From Plantago major (Eukaryota > Streptophyta > Magnoliopsida > Lamiales > Plantaginaceae): a stretch of DNA of 64,000 nucleotides. The stretch covers positions 52,560,677 through 52,624,676 of the forward strand of contig CM048839.1 of the NCBI GenBank assembly GCA_026545765.1, written 5' to 3'. Within the stretch, counting starts at the first letter, position 1. The number at the start of each line of letters is the position of its first letter. The notes beneath the pieces were generated by a model. It had not been told where the DNA came from. It searched no databases and saw only the letters and a list, made by a program, of their open reading frames with translations. A program made the translations under genes and the position numbers. Shown piece by piece: positions 59,350 through 64,000 of the stretch.

Positions 59350-60080
59350 TCTTTTGCATACTTTGTTTGACTAATGAATATTCCATCATTGAGTTGCTTG
59401 ACTTGCAATCCTAGAAAATAATTCATTTCTCCCATCATGCTCATCTCAAACTTACTTTTCATGAGATTTGCAAAGTCATTACAAAGTTGCTTGTCCTTAG
59501 ATCCAAATATGATGTCATCAACATATACTTGAACTAAGAGTAGTTTCCCGTCATGATTTAAGGTAAATAAAGTTTTATCAACTTCACCTTTCTTGAAACC
59601 ACTTTCCAGAAGGTATTTGGCCAAAGTTTCATACCATGCTCTTGGAGCTGTTTGATCCATCTGAGCTTTATGTAGTTTATAGACCATTCTACTTTCTGAG
59701 GAAACTTCAAAGCCAGGTGGTTGCTCAACATAAACTTCTTCTGCAAGTTCACCGTTCAAGAATGCACTTTTGACATCCATCTGATAAACTTTAAAATCTT
59801 TATGAGCTGCAAAGGCTAGAAAGAGTCTTATTGCATCCAATTTGGCAACTGGTGCATATGACTCATCAAAATCTGAGCCTTCAGTCTGGGTAAATCCCTT
59901 GGCAACCAATCTTGCTTTGTTTCTGGTTATTTCACCAGATTCATTCATTTTGTTTCTGAAAACCCATTTAGTTCCAATCACAGATATTCCTTCTACAAAT
60001 GGAACTAGTTTCCAGACTTTGTTTCTCTCAAATTGATCCAATTCTTCTTGCATTGCAGAGATCCAGTCTTGGTCTCCTAA
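59350..60080 (-). mobile_element. Reverse transcriptase region of the - strand copia element (fossil part)
   Basis: Copia RT motifs in order: [54 protein letters not shown], and the catalytic [10 protein letters not shown] at about 59,503-59,529. The IIFGS ending is usual in SIRE-like elements. Confidence 0.93.
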
Positions 60081-60899
60081 TGCTTCTTCTATATTTTTAG
60101 GTTCAATATTAGAGATAAAACATCCAAAGAGAGAATTAGCATTTTCAGCTATTGCTCTCCTAGTCCTAACACCTTGTTTAATTGGTCCAATTACATCCTT
60201 TGCAGGATGATCTTTGATCCATCTCATCATAGGTTTAGTGCTAGTAGGATCAATATCCAAGTGATTTGAATGTGAATCACTAATATTATGATTTGATACT
60301 TTTTCAGTATCTGAGATATCTGACACATGGGAAATGTCATGGATATCTGACACTTTTTCAGTGTTAGAGATATCTGGAACTTGCATTTTAGCAGTTTCAT
60401 TTTCAGATACCTCTTCATGATGAAGGTTCTCAGTAACCTGTTCCATTTCTGGAAAACTTATAGGAAATTCCTCATCATGTCTGTGAGTCATCTTGTTGTT
60501 ACTAGGCATATCAAGCTTTTCTACGTCAGAGTCATCCTCACTTTCCATAATGATGTTTCTCCTTTCTGAGGATTCTTCTTGAATCCTCAAATAGTTCGTT
60601 GAACCTTTCTGAGAGTTCATCATTAGGAGGTGTTTTCTTACTTCCTTCATAGAATACAACATGAACTGATTCTTCAATTTTCTTTGTTCTTTTGTTGTAA
60701 ATTCTGTAGGCTTTGCTATTCGTGGAATAACCAAGAAATACACCTTCATCTGCCTTTGGTTGAAATGTTCTCAGATAATCTTTCCCATTGTTTAGAACGA
60801 AACATTTACAACCAAATACTCTCAGATGTTTGATATTAGGGGGTCTACCAACCAAGATTTCATAAGGGGTCTTGTCATGGTGTTTGTTTATCAAGCATC

Positions 60900-61540
60900 T
60901 GTTCTGAGTGTAGCAAGCTGTGTTTACAGCTTCAACCCAATAAATTTCACTTATTTCAGTGTTAGCTAGCATCGTCCTTGCAGCTTCTTTAAGGGTTCTG
61001 TTTTTCCTTTCTGCAACACCATTTTGTTGAGGTGTTCTTACAGAGGAAAGTTGGTGTTGTATACCTTTGCAGGTACAAAACTCCTTTATGTACTGGTTGA
61101 CAAACTCAGTACCATGGTCTGTTCTGATTGCAGATACCTTGTCATTTTTCATGACTTCAAGCTTTTTCAGCAAGTTTGGTATCTCCACCCTGGCATCAGA
61201 TTTGTGTTTCAGAAAGACAACCCAAGTGAATCTTGAGAAGTCATATACAACAACCAGACCATACTTCTTTCCTGCATAACTAGTTACAGATGATTCAAAA
61301 AGATCCATGTGTAATATTTGCAGTGGTCTAACACTAGAGTGTCTGATTTTGGACTTGAAAGAGATCTTAGATTGTTTCCCCATCTGATACGCAGAACAGA
61401 TACCATCCTTTCTGAAAGATGTTCTGGGAAGGCCAACCAATAACTCTTTCTTGGCAAGTCTGTTCAGAGTTTTGAAGTTCAAGTGACTCATTCTTTTGTG
61501 CCATAACCAGTGCTCTTTTGTGTGACCAAATTGACTCACC
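60900..61540 (-). mobile_element. Integrase region of the - strand copia element (fossil part)
   Basis: Zinc-binding start HKRMSHLNFKTLNRLAKKEL, catalytic core with LHMDLFESSVTSYAGKKYG, IRTDHGTEFVNQYIKEFC and TPQQNGVAERKNRTLKEAA. Copia-type integrase, placed before RT. Confidence 0.92.
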
Positions 61541-62029
61541 ATGAGACATTCTTCAGTTGTGGCAGATGCCCAATCGGCAACATAAAGACTGCCTTTCCGC
61601 CGACCAACTAAGACTGTCTGCTTTGATTCATTGTCAATTAGTTTGCTGTATTTTGCTTTGAATTTTATAGTAAAACCCTTGTCTACAAACTGGCTCATGC
61701 TAAATAGATTATATTTCAAATCCTTAACATGTAATACGTCAGTGATTGTTAATGTTCCCAATTTGACGTTGCCAAATCCCAGAGAGGGATTTAATTCTCC
61801 TCCAGCAAATCTGATATCTGGTCCCGTGTTGCAAACTTTGTAATCGACGGTTGCTTTGTTTCGTCATGTGCTTTCGCATCCACTATCAAATAGCCATTGT
61901 GCTTTAGTCCGGAAGCATTACGCACACAAGCAGAGATTAGGTTCTCATATCTTTGATGGAACCGTCAGGATTAAAAGATCTTCCTGTAGGAATCCATTTT
62001 TGAATGAATTTCTTTGAAATATTCTTTTA

Positions 62030-64000
62030 TCTGACAGGAACATAAGGAGGAATTCTATTTGAATGAATGTTATCATTAGTAAGAATTATTTTCTTCCTTG
62101 GTGTGTTCCTAGGTGCTCCATATGGTGCTTTCAGATACCTGTCAGGTTTCTGAGTTTGCTTTTCAGCAAACTTAGCTTTCCTTGCCAGATTTCTTCTAGC
62201 CCTGGCATTCAGATTTTCAGTGGCTTGATTCAACTTCCACTTCTGATAATTGCTTTGAGCAATTCTAGCTTTCAGCCATCGTTCTTGCTCCTGTTTGTAT
62301 TCATGAGCAAGTCGTTTCCCGATGCCTTTATAGCCAATACCGTTTCGAGCACTTGGAGCTATCTGAGATCTTTTCTCAGCAGCTTTGCTAGTCTCTGGTT
62401 GGTCCAATTTCTTTCCAGAAAAAGTGACATGGGAGAATTTGCCAGCTCCTGCAATTCTACCCTTTTGAGAGACATAGCACTGTGGGTGTTTACACTTTTC
62501 AGTGTTGTGTTTCTTTTCAGAGACGTGCCCATCAGTTTTGTTTTTGACTTGTTTTTCCCACAAAGGTTTAGTCGCAACTGCCTTTCCTTTGTCAACAATC
62601 TTTGTCTTCTCACCAATACTATAGATTGCATGGGAACCATCTTGCTGAGTACTTACAAATGTTCTCCTTTCCTTACTCTTATTCAGAGTGATAGAACAAT
62701 CTGTCTGTGTATTTAGCCCAAGTCCTTTCTTTTCTGAAGGATCTCTTAAGTAAGATTGTACTTCAGTAAGAGTATCACTAGCTTTGGCATAAGATTGAAA
62801 AGATAATTCTTTCTTCATGAGTTATTCTCAGAAAGAAGATCTTCATATTTCTTTCGTAATTCAACCATTGCTTCTTTATGTGACTTTTCAGTCTCAGATA
62901 TCTGAGCTTTGAGAAATGCATTTTTAGCATCCTTTTTCTCAGATACCTTAACTAATTGAGAATTTTCCTTTGCAAGAGAATTCTTTTCTTCTTCAAGATT
63001 TTCGGCTCTAGCTCGGATCATTAGGAATTCTCTTTTATAAATGTCAAGTTCTTTCCTGAGATTTTCTAGATCATTTATTTCTTCTTTATCACTTTCATAA
63101 GTATAACAAGAAGTATGTGTTACCTCATCAGCCATAAGACAGATTTCTATGTTAGAGATGTCTGGACTGTCAATTTCAGCAACTCCACACATTTCATTCT
63201 TCTTGAGGCCGAAGTCGATTATATCATGAGTAACTCCACATAATTCTGGTGATGGTAAAGTTGAGTCATCTGAATTGTCATCTTCAGAATCTGTCTCAAT
63301 GTCTAGAGCATCCAGTTGACTTTGGATTTTCTTTCTTTCTTCAGTTAACAAAGCTTTCTGGCTTCTTCTGAAGATTCTTCTATCTTTCTTGTCACCTGTC
63401 CTTAGTTTGTTGAAGGCAGGACAATCCTTCTTGAAGTGGCCAGGTTTCTGACAATAGAAACAGATATCATTTCCAATTTCTGCTTCCTCAGTACATGATG
63501 CTTTCTGAGCTGGCTTGTTCAGCGAGCTTTGCATATTTTTGTACTGGTGATAGTTCGAGCCTAGATGCTTTTTCAGCTTCTCTTTGGCTTTTCTTCTCTC
63601 AATTTCTCAACTGACATATTTGCTCATTTGCTTTGCAGCAAGAGCATCCTCAGTCTCTTCCTTGCTTTTCTTCTTTTCAGAAGTTCCTTGAGTGACTAGA
63701 GCAACGTTCTGCAACTTTTCAGTTGTTTGTTCTCTTTGAGTTGTCTCATAATCAACAGTAGCAAGATGAGAGAAAAGTTCCACTGGAGTTATATTTGGCA
63801 TTCCTTGGTTAAAATAAAAGAATTTGGTATGCTCCCAGTTGTGGTTAAGACTTCTGACAATAGTCTTAATCTTTTCGATTTGGGAGTATCTTGCTTTCCC
63901 AGAGTCGCCATATCACTCATGAGTGGTAAATCTGAAATCAAGTTCTTCCAGAGTTTCAGTGGGTCCTTGTTTGAAATTTTGAAATTTCAACTTGAGAACT
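62030..64000 (-). mobile_element. Gag region of the - strand copia element (fossil part, cut by window end)
   Basis: CCHC zinc knuckle CFYCQKPGHFKKDCP at about 63,419-63,463, then a coiled-coil extension (NLEEEKNSLAKENSQLVKVS) and a basic tail (EQERWLKARIAQSNYQKW). It is clearly homologous to 48,091-50,240 in the opposite orientation. The 5' start lies beyond the window. Confidence 0.87.

Larger units (their letters stand above)
50241..64000 (-). mobile_element. SIRE-type Ty1/copia element nested in the first, runs off the window
   Basis: Reverse-strand order: gag (window end), integrase, reverse transcriptase, RNase H, a long env-like region, polypurine tract, 3' LTR. INT before RT defines copia. 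The env-like region after pol and LTRs above 1.6 kb fit SIRE. It sits inside the gag of a related element. The expected target duplication partner of GCTAT (50,236-50,240) lies beyond 64,000. Its LTR differs clearly from the host element's LTR, so they are different subfamilies. The gag-pol part is broken, with at least three breaks in view. Age cannot be estimated because the other LTR is outside. Confidence 0.9.

Overview
The window is repeat-rich nuclear DNA from a flowering plant, probably a eudicot. This rests on GT-AG introns with T-rich acceptors, plant-type Mutator-like (MULE) transposase and ULP1-like genes, a Tat-type Ty3/gypsy element and two SIRE-type Ty1/copia elements. I cannot name the species. 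No tRNA, rRNA or ordinary single-copy housekeeping gene was recognised.

Left third (1-25,094): a tandem array. Segment A (about 5 kb) occurs three times (1-5,114; 10,103-15,013; 19,944-25,094) and segment B (about 5 kb) twice between them (5,115-10,102; 15,014-19,943). Across each B-A junction runs a multi-exon gene whose N-terminal half is a plant ULP-associated domain and whose C-terminal half is a ULP1-type cysteine protease with a charged coiled-coil tail. All visible copies carry the same inactivating changes. Segment A also holds a second gene that keeps only the N-terminal domain (467 aa). It is open in two copies and broken in one. Segment B begins with about 3 kb in which I see no gene.

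Middle (25,095-31,059 and 45,303-46,344): a small orphan gene with its own TATA box, then a reverse-strand FAR1/MULE transposase gene with DDE residues and a SWIM zinc finger, decayed by one frameshift and two stops. Its 5' exons lie on the far side of a 14.2-kb insertion. The ULP-type genes, orphan gene and transposase look like cargo and engine of one large MULE whose ends are not visible.

The most unusual signal is a degenerate roughly 20-bp motif built on TCTGTG(A/G)(G/A)TTTTA. It fills the introns and most intergenic spacers of this MULE and avoids the exons. It reads in the sense direction in introns and downstream of genes, and flips to antisense just upstream of the next gene. MULEs of the VANDAL group encode a DUF1985-type anti-silencing protein that binds short motifs repeated in their own noncoding DNA. 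The protease-less ULP-domain gene together with these arrays could be an independent version of that arrangement. This is inference.

Insertions: a young Tat-type Ty3/gypsy element (31,065-45,297, 5-bp target duplication GTATC) lies in a transposase intron. It has two RNase H domains and an antisense gene region with a gypsy-type Transposase_28-like domain. A SIRE-type copia element (+ strand, from 46,345) lies in a further motif array, and its gag is interrupted at 50,240/50,241 by a second SIRE-type element on the - strand that runs past the window end. That second element has an env-like region containing a series of repeated exon-like cassettes.
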